A stretch of DNA of 64,000 nt from Hirundichthys speculiger (GCA_018398805.1 JAGFBZ010000338.1:80001-144000), one strand, 5' to 3'; counted from the stretch's first letter, positions 47,101 to 53,636 are shown. Made by a program: numbers and translations. The notes: generated by a model from the sequence alone, not told the origin.

Positions 47101-50100
47101 AAAATAAAATAAAGCTTCTCTTCCACCTACAAACATCCTGGTCCACAGTGACTCCTGTAAGACCTCCTCCATCTACCTGTCCATCACCGTGGCAACAACA
47201 AGGGGCTCAGGGCTGGTTTGTGATGAAGTCCTACTTCAACCTGAAACCTCTGTTACTCCTACTGCACACCTGTAATCTGTCATGCTGCCCTCACGGACCA
47301 CCTGTTTCCCTGAGAGACTTCCATACCAGCACCAACTGCCTTTTCTAGGCGTGCACGATAATTATCGGGCCGATATTTATCAGGTCGATAATTATCAGGT
47401 CAATAACAGGAAATTATGACGTCATCCCGATAACTCCGATATCACGACGAATAGCCCCGATAACATTTATTTTTCTGTCAACACAGCAGTGTCTCGCTCC
47501 CTCTGAGCCTTGAATGACCAGCAGTGAATGTTATGTTCAAATGACGTCGGCATAATCAGAAAAACGATTACTCAATCAGGAAAATCAAGAATACCCCCTC
47601 ATGCCAGAAAACTACTCGTTAACTCGGTCATAATTTTAGTAGTTGCTGACTTTAATTGATATTCGCAGTATTTTCCCACATGTTACACATAAAAAAAGAA
47701 AAAAAAATAGAAAAGGCTGAAAGAACGACTAGCAAACGAGGGAACAGAGGAATTTACGTTACACCTTGAATGCAGCCTGCAGCACAGCGCTGATCACAAC
47801 AAACATGGCGGCGTGGAACTTTGTTAAAGTTTCAGAAGAAGATAGTTTGGTGGTTATTTGTGACGAATCCTCCGAGTGAATTCTACGAGGAGGGAAGCAC
47901 AAGCTTTAATACGTAAAACCTGATCAGCCACCTACAACATAACAATCACTTCCATGGAGTTTTGAAATCACACTAACGCGAGCTAACAGAAGCTAATGCT
48001 AACATGCACAAGCCTCATTCCTCTCATCTAAAGCTTCCATGAGATTAAAAAATAAAAACTACTGAACCTCATTTACTTTAATTAAAGGTATTAATTTAAA
48101 TGGAACCACAAGCCTAAATCCTTTAAATGTTAATCTTTTTCAGTTAGTAATTCTGATGCATGTATTTCCATCAGTTCAAGGAGCCTTTATTTTTTATATC
48201 AGTCAGTAATGAACCTTATTTAAGTTAATGTGAGATATCAAATAGGTTTGTTTGATAGCTTTAAGAAAATGTTTGAGAGGCTTGACAATAGTTTTTTATT
48301 GGAAAAAATAAATATCTGTTCATTTAAAGAGTCAAAACTATTTTTGGTTTTGTTCATAGTATTGATGTAATGATCTTAGGTATATGTGTGTGTTATCGGT
48401 ATCGGCCTTTAGGAGCTGAAAGTTATCGGTTATCGTATCGGTTTTAAAACAGTTTTAACTAGTTTAACTAGCCTTTTCTTTCTCCTAAAAGCTGCTCCAG
48501 CTTTAATCGTACTGATTCTTGGCACATCAACATGGCTTTTTAGTCAAAAAGGTTTTATTTTTTTTGTTTAGGTTCAAATCTCTGCAAGACCACCAATCTA
48601 AGAGATTAAGAGCAGAAAACAATGAATCAGCACTGTAATCTGATTACTTTTACAATCTAATCAGCATGCAAATGTACTAAGTGACTTCCTGAATTCCTGT
48701 CTAAAGTCCAACATTTGTCCAACATCCATCCAGGACTTACAGTTTGTCTCCAGAGTGAGACAGTTTGTCTCCAGAGTGAGACAGTTTGTCTCCAGAGTGA
48801 GACAGTTTGTCTCCAGAGTGAGACGGTTTGTCTCCAGAGTGAGACAGTTTGTCTCCAGAGTGAGACAGTTTGTCTCCAGAGTGAGACAGTTTTGTCTCCA
48901 GAGTGAGACGGTTTGTCTCCACAGTGAGACAGTTTGTCTCCAGAGTGAGACAGTTTGTCTCCAGAGTGAGACAGTTTGTCTCCAGAGTGAGACAGTTGGT
49001 CTCCAGAGTGGACAGTTGGTCTCCAGAGTGAGACAGTTTGTCTCAGTTTGTCTCCAGAGTGAGACGGTTTGTCTCCAGAGTGAGACGGTTTGTCTCCAGA
49101 GTGAGACGGTTTGTCTCCAGAGTGAGACGGTTTGTCTCCAGAGTGAGATAGTTTGTCTCCAGAGTGAGACGGTTTGTCTCCACAGTGAGACAGTTTGTCT
49201 CCAGAGTGAGACAGTTTGTTTCCAGAGTGAGACGGTTTGTCTCCAGAGTGAGACAGTTTGTCTCCAGAGTGAGATAGTTTGTCTCCAGAGTGAGACAGTT
49301 TGTCTCCAGAGTGAGACAGTTTGTTTCCAGAGTGAGACAGTTTGTCTCCAGAGTGGGACAGTTTGTCTCCAGAGTGGGACAGTTGGTCTCCAGAGTGAGA
49401 CAGTTGGTCTCCAGAGTGAGACAGTTTGTCTCCAGAGTGAGACAGTTTGTCTCCAGAGTGGGACAGTTTGTCTCCAGAGTGGGACAGTTGGTCTCCAGAG
49501 TGAGACAGTTTGTCTCCAGAGTGGGACAGTTTGTCTCCAGAGTGGGACAGTTGGTCTCCAGAGTGAGACAGTTTGTCTCCAGAGTGGGACAGTTTGTCTC
49601 CAGAGTGGGACAGTTGGTCTCCAGAGTGAGACAGTTTGTCTCCAGAGTGGGACAGTTTGTCTCCAGAGTGAGACAGTTTGTCTCCAGAGTGAGACAGTTT
49701 GTCTCCAGAGTGAGACAGTTTGTCTCCAGAGTGAGACAGTTGTCTCCAGAGTGAGACAGTTGGTCTCCAGAGTGAGACAGTTGGTCTCCAGAGTGAGACA
49801 GTTGGTCTCCAGAGTGATAGTGTATGAGGAAGTCTGGAGCAGCAGAAGTATGTTAGAGCGGTGAAGGACATGGATGACACCTGTCAGACAATGGTCAGGT
49901 GTGCAGCAGGTGTGACCGAGGAGTTCCAGCTGGAGGTGGGACTGCATCAAGGATCAGGGCTGAGCCTCTTCTTGTTGCTATGGTGATGGACAGACTGACA
50001 GATGAGGTTAGACAGGAACCCGAACCCATGAACTATGATGTCATCAGATGGCACTGTGACCTGTAGAGAGAGCAGGGAGCAGGTGGAGGAACATCTAGAG

Positions 50101-51477
50101 AGGTGGAGGTGTGACCTGGAGAGGAGAGGAATGATGAGACAGAATACATGGGTGTGAATGAGAGGAACCCGAGAGGAACCTGAGAGGAACCCCAGAGGAA
50201 CCCCAGAGGAACCCAGGAGGAACCCAGGAGGAACCCAGGAGGAACCCGAGAGGAACCCAGGAGGAACCCGAGAGGAACCCAGGAGGAACCCAGGAGGAAC
50301 CTGAGAGGAACCCAGGAGGAACCCAGGAGGAACCCAGGAGGAACCCAAGAGGAACCCGAGAGGAACCTGAGAGGAACCCAGGAGGAACCCGAGAGGAACC
50401 CAGGAGGAACCCGAGAGGAACCCAGGAGGAACCCAGGAGGAACCCGAGAGGAACCCAGGAGGAACCCCAGAGGAACCCCAGAGGAACCCGAGAGGAACCC
50501 GAGAGAACCCGGAACCCGGAGGAACCAGGAGGAACCCAGGGAACCCAGGAAACCCAGAGGAACCCAAGAGGAACCCGAGAGGAACCCGAGGAGGAACCCA
50601 GGAGGAACCCGAGAGGAACCCAGGAGGAACCCAGAGGAACCCGAGAGGAACCCAGGAGGAACCCAGAGGAACCCAGAGAACCCGAGAGGAACCCAGGGAA
50701 CCCGGAACCCGAGAGAACCCCCCAGAGGAACCCGAGAGGAACCCGAGGAGGAACCCAGGAGGAACCCAGGAGGAACCCAGGAGGAACCCAGGAGGAACCC
50801 GAGAGGAACCCGAGAGGAACCCAGGAGGAACCCAGGAGGAACCCGAGAGGAACCCAGAGGAACCCAGAGGAACCCAGGAGAACCCAGGAGGAACCAGAGG
50901 AACCGGAGGAACCCAGGAGGAACCCAGGAGGAACCCGAAAGGAACCCAGGAGGAACCCGAGAGGAACCCAGGAGGAACCCGAGAGGAACTCAGGAGGAAC
51001 CCAGGAGGAACCCTGGAGGACTACAGGGAGCAGAGACGAAGGAGGTGGAGGACTTTAAGTACTTAGATGGTTTGGACCTGTACAGAGGAGGGACAGTGAA
51101 GATATCTGGAGAAGGATGATGAGGTTGAAACTGGAACAGGAGGTCTAGAGGAAGATTTATGGAAACTGTCAATGAGGACATGAAGTTATTTGGTGTAAGA
51201 GAGAACAGAGTTAGATGTTGAGACTCCTGAAGAGTTAGGGTTAGAAACCGATCAGGAGCAGCTGATGAGGCCAGTTACCATGACGATCGAGCAGGTAAAG
51301 AGACACCTTGGTGAACCTCAGCAGACCTGCTCGTGCTCTTGTTCCTGCTACCTTCACCTGTCGGTCTGATGGCACCAGAAGGACGGTTAGATCCCGCTAA
51401 CACCGCTGGAGTTGGTTCAGGTGGACCGAACCGAGCTCAGATAGCCTCAGATGAAACTCACCTGTGTTCTCCGCCAT
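15164..51477 (-). CDS. cnot10: CNOT10, CCR4-NOT transcription complex subunit 10 (complete)
   Basis: Nineteen exons on the minus strand join in frame to 2247 nt (748 codons plus TAA): 51462-51477, 46803-46897, 45328-45489, 45097-45247, 41208-41347, 38764-38847, 38566-38649, 37963-38080, 37700-37849, 31564-31766, 30450-30571, 24695-24874, 23703-23783, 23509-23622, 20180-20310, 16498-16530, 16206-16333, 15755-15830, 15164-15342. All introns are GT-AG. Diagnostic stretches of CNOT10 include [102 protein letters not shown] and [16 protein letters not shown]. The protein is a helical TPR-repeat subunit that, from family knowledge, pairs with CNOT11 and docks on the CNOT1 N-terminus in the cytoplasmic mRNA deadenylation complex. 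The start ATG is in a CpG-rich first exon. No break or missing exon was found. Confidence 0.95.
15430..15667. repeat. Low-complexity (GGGA)n and CTTT-rich tract
   Basis: GGAGGGAGGGA runs (15448-15580) followed by TTTCTTTCTTT runs (15582-15650), within the intron between CNOT10 exons 18 and 19. Confidence 0.9.
15755..15830 (-). CDS. cnot10: CNOT10 exon 18
   Basis: Encodes [25 protein letters not shown]; donor GTGAGT. Matches the family's [17 protein letters not shown] segment. Confidence 0.94.
16206..16333 (-). CDS. cnot10: CNOT10 exon 17
   Basis: Encodes [20 protein letters not shown], then [20 protein letters not shown]. The acceptor was chosen as GCAG before CAGGG because the resulting Ser-Gly-Lys-Arg matches vertebrate CNOT10. 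The upstream side (plus 16334-16402) is a (CA)n, i.e. UG-rich in the transcript. Confidence 0.93.
16341..16399 (-). repeat. (TG)n tract at the CNOT10 exon 17 acceptor
   Basis: CA repeats on plus, TG on the coding strand, running to within about 10 nt of the 3' splice site. Confidence 0.9.
16498..16530 (-). CDS. cnot10: CNOT10 exon 16 (33-nt micro-exon)
   Basis: Encodes only [10 protein letters not shown] plus split codons. Flanks are CTGTAG and GTGAGT. The linker it encodes corresponds to GSDKGENEAMESSG in human, so the exon is conserved but small; it abuts a 3.5-kb array. Confidence 0.9.
16665..20175. repeat. 3.5-kb minisatellite, 30/24-bp units, in CNOT10 intron 15
   Basis: Over 100 copies of GTAGAACCCACTGAACC followed by AGGTCCTGGTCCC (30 bp), or by the shorter AGGTCCT (24 bp). 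Both sizes are multiples of three, which creates minus-strand open frames of several hundred codons (17224-20175 is 983 codons, a [14 protein letters not shown] repeat) that are not genes. The block 16900-18700 has many indels; 18700-20175 is regular. Confidence 0.97.
20180..20310 (-). CDS. cnot10: CNOT10 exon 15
   Basis: Encodes [20 protein letters not shown], then [23 protein letters not shown]. Donor GTCAGT is only 5 nt from the edge of the 30-bp array. Confidence 0.94.
20458..22070. repeat. 1.6-kb minisatellite, 15/16-bp unit, in CNOT10 intron 14
   Basis: About 100 copies of CCCACGGGAACGAGT or CCCCACGGGAACGAGT. Open frames on both strands (up to 460 codons) are by-products. The central part, about 20770-21600, is irregular; both ends are regular. 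Confidence 0.96.
22829..22847 (-). pseudogene. CNOT10 exon 14 donor fragment, copy 1
   Basis: TGGACTTACTTCAGAGAG on plus: the exon 14 splice donor (CTGAA|GTAAGT on minus) and about 10 nt of exon, followed at once by TTAGGG repeats. Part of a duplicated block of about 105 bp starting GTCTGCTGTCGTGCACG. Confidence 0.8.
23263..23327 (-). pseudogene. CNOT10 exon 14 3'-part copy 2, inside the TTAGGG array
   Basis: About 55 nt of exon 14 coding sequence plus its GTAAGT donor, identical to the true exon (23509-23564) except one synonymous change (CTC for CTG, Leu). It has no acceptor or 5' half, so it cannot replace the exon but offers a decoy donor downstream of the real one. Confidence 0.85.
23509..23622 (-). 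CDS. cnot10: CNOT10 exon 14
   Basis: Encodes [20 protein letters not shown], then [18 protein letters not shown]. Donor GTAAGT, acceptor GCGTGCAG. Its 3' part is duplicated into the neighbouring TTAGGG array. Confidence 0.95.
23703..23783 (-). CDS. cnot10: CNOT10 exon 13
   Basis: Encodes [20 protein letters not shown], then QEVENL; donor GTAACG. Matches human [20 protein letters not shown]. Confidence 0.93.
23784..24694. other. CNOT10 intron 12
   Basis: Non-coding. Holds a perfect palindrome GTTGCTATAGCAAC (24116-24129, X-box/RFX-like) and a TCTCGCGAGA palindrome (24309-24318). Segment 24088-24634, starting CAGGGCGGCGC and ending near GGCACCGCCGC, may be an old DNA transposon; no clear target duplication. 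Confidence 0.45.
24695..24874 (-). CDS. cnot10: CNOT10 exon 12
   Basis: Encodes [20 protein letters not shown], then [12 protein letters not shown], then an acidic/Ser-rich linker ending SENSDTC. Donor GTTAGC. Confidence 0.95.
25610..26885 (+). mobile_element. 5'-truncated L2-like LINE, 3' end
   Basis: A reading frame at 25660-25828 gives [19 protein letters not shown], then [15 protein letters not shown] and a stop, the typical C-terminal end of fish L2/CR1-type reverse transcriptases. A pyrimidine-rich 3'UTR follows, then the common fish tail GCGCCTAGAGACAATTG and TATATAAATAAAATTGAATTG. Lies antisense in CNOT10 intron 11. Confidence 0.75.
26893..26960 (-). mobile_element. Non-LTR retroelement tail fragment
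   Basis: On the minus strand it reads CCCCTTTGGGGGATTAATAA, then AGTATTTTGAATTG, a tail common to many fish LINEs/SINEs. Confidence 0.55.
27030..27868. repeat. 19-bp minisatellite (GTTAAC-rich)
   Basis: About 45 copies of GTTAGAACAGTTAACAGCC with GTTAAAAC variants; each has a GTTAAC palindrome. Irregular between 27290 and 27660. CNOT10 intron 11. Confidence 0.95.
27880..28480. other. GC-rich unidentified segment
   Basis: Strikingly GC-rich (CCGCCGCCGCTACG, GGGGGCCCGTCCC) beside AT-rich DNA. It has overlapping open frames on both strands (28090-28677 minus, 28193-28738 plus), none of a known family until the Tc1 transposase begins at 28501. Probably part of a repeat. Confidence 0.4.
28490..29535 (+). 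pseudogene. Tc1-like transposase pseudogene
   Basis: Starts [19 protein letters not shown] at 28501 with a Tc1 helix-turn-helix ([22 protein letters not shown]). After stops and frameshifts it continues with [20 protein letters not shown] (second catalytic Asp region), [17 protein letters not shown] (plus frame near 29353-29402) and PLTTEQV. A G-run and a 33-bp repeat (29056-29175) interrupt it. Dead copy; no autonomous frame. Confidence 0.85.
29786..30154. mobile_element. TA-flanked Tc1/mariner-type MITE
   Basis: About 369 bp with inverted ends ACAGTCATGGAAAAAATTAT and its complement at the right, flanked by TA. Internal sequence recurs, truncated, at 35255-35582. Confidence 0.85.
30450..30571 (-). 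CDS. cnot10: CNOT10 exon 11
   Basis: Encodes [20 protein letters not shown], then [20 protein letters not shown]; donor GTCAGT. Near-identical to human [20 protein letters not shown]. Confidence 0.95.
30684..31325. mobile_element. hAT-type MITE, copy 1 (8-bp target duplication)
   Basis: Terminal inverted repeats TAGTGCTGGGC and GCCCAGCACTA, flanked by agtgctag / agtgcgag (7 of 8). Subterminal ATATATCG repeats. Almost identical to 45934-46569. Fills most of CNOT10 intron 10. Confidence 0.85.
31564..31766 (-). CDS. cnot10: CNOT10 exon 10
   Basis: Encodes [20 protein letters not shown], then [40 protein letters not shown] and CIAANKG. Strongly conserved TPR core; donor GTACGT. Confidence 0.96.
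31853..32966. mobile_element. Foldback (long inverted repeat) element
   Basis: Two arms of roughly 400-500 bp: left starts GAAGTATTTCTGTGCCA, right ends with its complement near 32963. The arms are rich in TGAATTTTTT/AAAAAATTCA. The inner parts also pair (GTCACCAGGAGAG near 32271 with CTCCCTGGTGAC near 32570). Possible GTCAT on both outer edges. Lies in CNOT10 intron 9. Confidence 0.75.
32967..33840. other. CNOT10 intron 9, unidentified part
   Basis: Non-coding. 33134-33147 reads CCACTAGAGGGCTC, close to the CTCF core. A minus-strand open frame (33559-33843) has no family I can name; the region may belong to the LINE that follows. Confidence 0.4.
33841..34092 (+). mobile_element. RTE-like LINE fragment, 5' piece
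   Basis: Degraded endonuclease-region sequence typical of a common fish LINE ([12 protein letters not shown] type, then [14 protein letters not shown] near 33954). It is interrupted at 34093 by two hAT-type insertions and resumes at 35663. Confidence 0.55.
34101..34677. mobile_element. hAT-type MITE A
   Basis: Inverted ends CGGTGCTCCCCAACC and GGTTGGGGACCACTG, flanked on both sides by the 8-bp sequence ctctagac (34093-34100, 34678-34685). Has an internal A-run. Confidence 0.85.
34686..35654. mobile_element. hAT-type MITE B, stacked on MITE A's target
   Basis: Inverted ends CAGGGGTCTTCAACC and GGTTGAAGACCACTG, flanked by ctctagac at 34678-34685 and 35655-35662. Contains a (TTA)n, a (TA)n of about 200 bp (35045-35255) and a truncated copy of the 29786-30154 MITE (35255-35582). 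Confidence 0.85.
35663..36350 (+). mobile_element. RTE-like LINE fragment, continuation
   Basis: Continues 33841-34092. Frames give [40 protein letters not shown] and [11 protein letters not shown], i.e. the linker upstream of the reverse transcriptase in a widespread fish LINE. Many stops. Confidence 0.6.
36499..37619 (+). mobile_element. L1-clade LINE, 3' fragment with target duplication
   Basis: Encodes the C-terminal end of an L1-type ORF2: [37 protein letters not shown] and [18 protein letters not shown] (CxxC...HxxxxC). Ends in an A-rich tail. Flanked by TTCCTTGAAT (36489-36498 and 37620-37629). 5'-truncated; antisense to CNOT10. Confidence 0.85.
37700..37849 (-). CDS. cnot10: CNOT10 exon 9
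   Basis: Encodes [20 protein letters not shown], then [20 protein letters not shown] and QLGNGSNGQ. Donor taken as GTAGGT so that the Ser codon and frame into exon 10 are kept. Confidence 0.94.
37963..38080 (-). CDS. cnot10: CNOT10 exon 8
   Basis: Encodes [20 protein letters not shown], then [19 protein letters not shown]; donor GTGAGA. Confidence 0.95.
38081..38565. other. CNOT10 intron 7
   Basis: Non-coding. A short 20-bp repeat (GCTGCAGCTGTGCTAGCGTT, about four copies, 38465-38540) lies next to the exon 7 donor. Confidence 0.6.
38566..38649 (-). CDS. cnot10: CNOT10 exon 7
   Basis: Encodes [20 protein letters not shown], then SVMNTAGN. Donor GTGAGT. Exactly 28 codons in phase 0, so skipping would keep the frame. 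Confidence 0.95.
38690..38753. repeat. 21-bp tandem repeat in CNOT10 intron 6
   Basis: About three to four copies of CACAGGGAGGCGCCGAGTCA in a 114-bp intron between two phase-0 exons. Confidence 0.85.
38764..38847 (-). CDS. cnot10: CNOT10 exon 6
   Basis: Encodes [20 protein letters not shown], then AAKSKMHQ. 28 codons, phase 0; corresponds to the low-complexity linker and IEAAKSKIHQ in human. Confidence 0.93.
39048..40976 (+). mobile_element. L1-clade LINE, 5'-truncated, with poly(A) and 12-bp target duplication
   Basis: Begins inside ORF2 and ends in AAATAAAGTT plus an A-run. Flanked by GAAAAGCCCCTG (39036-39047 and 40977-40988). The 334-codon frame at 39236-40240 has reverse-transcriptase C-terminal features ([37 protein letters not shown]). 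After a frame break there is [20 protein letters not shown] (C..C..H..C end). Inserted antisense in CNOT10 intron 5. Confidence 0.92.
41208..41347 (-). CDS. cnot10: CNOT10 exon 5
   Basis: Encodes [20 protein letters not shown], then [20 protein letters not shown] and KNGKTE; donor GTAGTT. Confidence 0.95.
41682..42554 (+). mobile_element. hAT element remnant with BED zinc-finger fragment
   Basis: Ends TAGGGCTG and CAGCCCTA, flanked by gtcacacg / gtcacatg (7 of 8). A reading frame from an ATG at 41909 ([10 protein letters not shown], stop) and then [39 protein letters not shown] has the BED-finger C-x2-C...H-x4-H pattern with the first Cys changed to Tyr. The rest of the transposase is missing. 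Confidence 0.85.
42563..43905. other. CNOT10 intron 4, unidentified
   Basis: Non-coding, with a T-run near 43327-43344 and a short GGTTAGGGTTAGGGTTAG at 43423-43440. No gene seen. Confidence 0.45.
43906..44984. mobile_element. 1.08-kb foldback element with about 440-bp arms
   Basis: Left arm starts AATTGACCTTTC, right arm ends GGTCAATT. The arms are near-perfect complements, so the same 61-codon frame appears mirrored at 44037-44222 (minus) and 44667-44852 (plus). Central part near 44300-44590 also pairs (CAGGGAGGGTGATGAG). Family not recognised. Confidence 0.8.
45097..45247 (-). CDS. cnot10: CNOT10 exon 4
   Basis: Encodes [20 protein letters not shown], then [20 protein letters not shown] and [10 protein letters not shown]; donor GTACGT. 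Confidence 0.95.
45328..45489 (-). CDS. cnot10: CNOT10 exon 3
   Basis: Encodes [20 protein letters not shown], then [20 protein letters not shown] and [14 protein letters not shown]; 54 codons in phase 0; donor GTACCT. Confidence 0.94.
45660..45745 (-). mobile_element. Retroelement tail fragment
   Basis: Plus strand AAACTTTATTTATACAGCGC, then CCTTCACAG...GAGCGCTTCAC: the inverted form of the GCGCT..TATAAATAAAGTTT tail of fish non-LTR elements. Confidence 0.5.
45934..46569. mobile_element. hAT-type MITE, copy 2
   Basis: Near-identical, same orientation, to 30684-31325. Ends TAGTGCTGGGC and GCCCAGCTCTAT; flanked by a perfect ctcctgat (45926-45933, 46570-46577). CNOT10 intron 2. Confidence 0.87.
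46803..46897 (-). CDS. cnot10: CNOT10 exon 2
   Basis: Encodes [20 protein letters not shown], then [11 protein letters not shown]; donor GTAAAC. Matches human SSGITDQEKELSTNAFQAF. Confidence 0.93.
46998..47346. other. CNOT10 intron 1, 3' part
   Basis: Non-coding; an (AAAAT)n run at 47090-47112. Preceded by TTAGGG repeats at 46977-46997. No gene. Confidence 0.5.
47347..48440 (+). mobile_element. hAT-derived interspersed repeat, copy 2
   Basis: Second copy of 2759-3847, same orientation, with the same BED-finger relic (ATG near 47805). The left end is better preserved here: AGGCGTGCACGATAATTATC. Confidence 0.65.
48737..49815. repeat. 21-bp minisatellite in CNOT10 intron 1
   Basis: About 51 copies of GTCTCCAGAGTGAGACAGTT (plus one T) with G/A and T/G variants. 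As 21 is a multiple of three, open frames of 369-429 codons appear on both strands; these are artefacts. Confidence 0.97.
49816..50162 (+). mobile_element. RTE-like LINE reverse-transcriptase fragment, part 1
   Basis: Gives, with frame breaks, [25 protein letters not shown], [17 protein letters not shown] and then TEYMGVNER, the pattern of RTE-type reverse transcriptase up to the segment before the FKYLG motif. Interrupted by the array at 50163. Confidence 0.7.
50163..51015. repeat. 11-bp array (GAGGAACCCAG) inside a LINE
   Basis: About 78 copies of GAGGAACCCAG / GAGGAACCCGA. Starts exactly where LINE coding sequence stops (after VNER) and ends where it resumes (EVEDFKYL). Middle part (50500-50900) has more indels. 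Confidence 0.95.
51016..51235 (+). mobile_element. RTE-like LINE reverse-transcriptase fragment, part 2
   Basis: Resumes with [20 protein letters not shown] near 51035-51070, then a worn continuation to about 51235, the part after the usual VKKVEDFKYLGS motif. Confidence 0.65.
51462..51477 (-). CDS. cnot10: CNOT10 exon 1 (coding part)
   Basis: ATG at 51475-51477 in GAGATGGCGG, a good initiation context, encoding MAENT plus one base; donor GTGAGT. Joins QNETKHD of exon 2 through a Glu codon. Confidence 0.85.
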
Positions 51478-51780
51478 CTCTGAGCCGTCGGTGACCGATC
51501 TGCGGCTGCTGCTCGAGCCCCGGTGGATTAAACCGAGCTGTTCGGTAAACGGGCAGCGTTAATTAAGAACAGAATCCAAACTGATGTCCGCTAATTTAAA
51601 CAGAAAATGCTAATCGACCGTCCGCTCCACTCAAACGAACTCTTCTTCGCCACGCAGAGGGGGATCTATGACGTCACCGACGTAGCGCAGCAGCGCCCCC
51701 CTTCTGCTGGGAGGTGTTACCGACCTCTGCGCACAACGACGGGTCCCATTAGTTCCTATGGAAAGTGAGAAGTAAACTGG
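51478..51780 (-). promoter_or_regulatory. cnot10: Probable CNOT10 5'UTR/promoter
   Basis: CpG-richer, repeat-free stretch upstream of the start codon. Holds a full cAMP-response palindrome TGACGTCA (51669-51676), a second ACGTAGCGC nearby and GCGCCCCCCTTCTGCTGG (51690-51708). No TATA box seen, as usual for a housekeeping gene. Confidence 0.6.
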
Positions 51781-52234
51781 GTTCATTTTATAGACTTGGG
51801 TCGCTCTGACTCACTCAGTAAACTGATTCAGTTCACTCGAGTCACTTGATTCACCCCTCAACCAAAAAAAAATAAAAATAAAAATAAAAAAATTATCTCG
51901 GATGATTCACCCATGGCAAGGATCACATGTGTATCATTTTGCTTCCAGTGTTACAGACATTTATTTTAAAATTCCTGACATGAAAAAACAAACACAACTT
52001 CAACACAAATGACACAAATTAAACAAAAATGGTAAACATGCAAATCTATTATGAGTTCACTGAAACTAAAGTATGTTAAATGAAAAAAAAAACAACCAAA
52101 TAGAACCAAAAAATGTATAACTGCTCATTTATTTCAGGATTGAATTTATTAGCTAGATTAACGTCGGTCATGAAGTGTTTTGAGAGACCTGTGGCTCAGC
52201 ACATCAGAGAGCCAATCACGTTTGACCGCTACCT
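51781..52234. other. Intergenic, A-rich
   Basis: AT-rich non-coding DNA upstream of CNOT10; no gene seen. Confidence 0.5.
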
Positions 52235-52479
52235 GTGCAGGTCAAAGCAGGGTTAGGGTTAGCCCTCGCCCACCTGGAGCAGCTGGGGAATCAGGTTAGA
52301 TTGCTCTTTGTTGATCATAGTTCTGCCTTCTACACAATAATTACACAAATCCTGTCTGAAAAATCTGCATGGTTTGAACTTTTCCTCCTCCACCTGCGCC
52401 TGGATCAAAGACTTTTTTACAGACTGTCCCTGGATCAAAGACTTTTTTACAGACTGTCCTCCACCCTCACCCTCAGCGC

Positions 52480-52915
52480 TGGTTAGCCCCCGGGCTGGTT
52501 AGCACTGGTTAGCCCCAGGGCTGGTTAGCGCTGGTTAGCCCCCGGGCTGGTTAGCGCTGGTTAGCCCCCGGGCTGGTTAGCCCCCGGGCTGGTTAGCGCT
52601 GGTTAGCCCCCGGGCTGGTTAGCGCTGGTTAGCCCCCGGGCTGGTTAGCCCCAGGGCTGGTTAGCGCCGGTTAGCCCCAGGGCTGGTTAGCGCTGGTTAG
52701 CCCCCGGGCTGGTTAGCCCCTGGGCTGGTTAGCGCTGGTTAGCCCCAGGGCAGGTCAGCGCTGGTTAGCCCCGGGGCTGGTTAGCGCTGGTTAGCCCCAG
52801 GGCTGGTTAGCCCCCGGGCTGGTTAGCGCTGGTTAGCCCCAGGGCTGGTCAGCGCTGGTTAGCCCCCGGGCTGGTTAGCCCCAGGGCTGGTTAGCGCTGG
52901 TTAGCCCCAGGGCTG
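52480..52915. repeat. 16/10-bp array inside the LINE
   Basis: Alternating GCTGGTTAGCCCCCGG and GCTGGTTAGC units. It sits within LINE coding sequence just upstream of the CGLSPLL segment. Confidence 0.93.
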
Positions 52916-53636
52916 TGGACTGAGTCCACTCCTGGACTACCTGAACACTTACAACTGTACACCCATTCACTCCACAAAGACCATCATTATGTTTGTTGAT
53001 GACACAACGGTCATTAGGCTAATTACAGGAGGAGATGAGACACCATACGGGGAGGAAATCCAGAGGTGAGCAGGAACAACTTAAATACTTTTAAAACCAA
53101 GGAGATGGTGATCGATTTCTGGAGAAACAGGGCTGATCCACTTCCTCTCCTCATCAATGGCACCTGGGTGGAGAAGGTCCAGACCTTTGAGTTCCTGAGG
53201 AGGGACATCTCTGAGGACCCCTCCTGGTCAATGAATATGACATCACTGATGAAGAAGCCCCAGCACTTCCTGAACATCTGGAGCAACAGCTGCTGGCGTT
53301 CTTCTACCGTACCACCATTGACACTGGTGTACTGCATCACTGTGGTACTCCAGGTGTGCAGCTTCTGACAGGAAAGAGCTGCAGAGGGTCATTAAGGCAG
53401 CAGAGATGATGGCAGGTCCTCCCTCCAGGACATCTGCTGTTCCCCCTGAGGACATCCACCGTCCTGCCCTCCACCCCTTCTCTTCTCCTATGGTTAAATG
53501 GTACAGGAGGATAAAGACAAGGACTAATTGAGTCAAAAATAGTTTTGTTTTTTTTTTTCCCCGTGGGCCATTAGATCTGCAAACTCCGCCCACACATCAA
53601 CAGAGACTTGATACCTGCCATGAGGGTTAATGCAGG

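Noticed and set aside
48657..49950. 400-codon open frames on both strands
   Set aside because: Product of the stop-free 21-bp unit.
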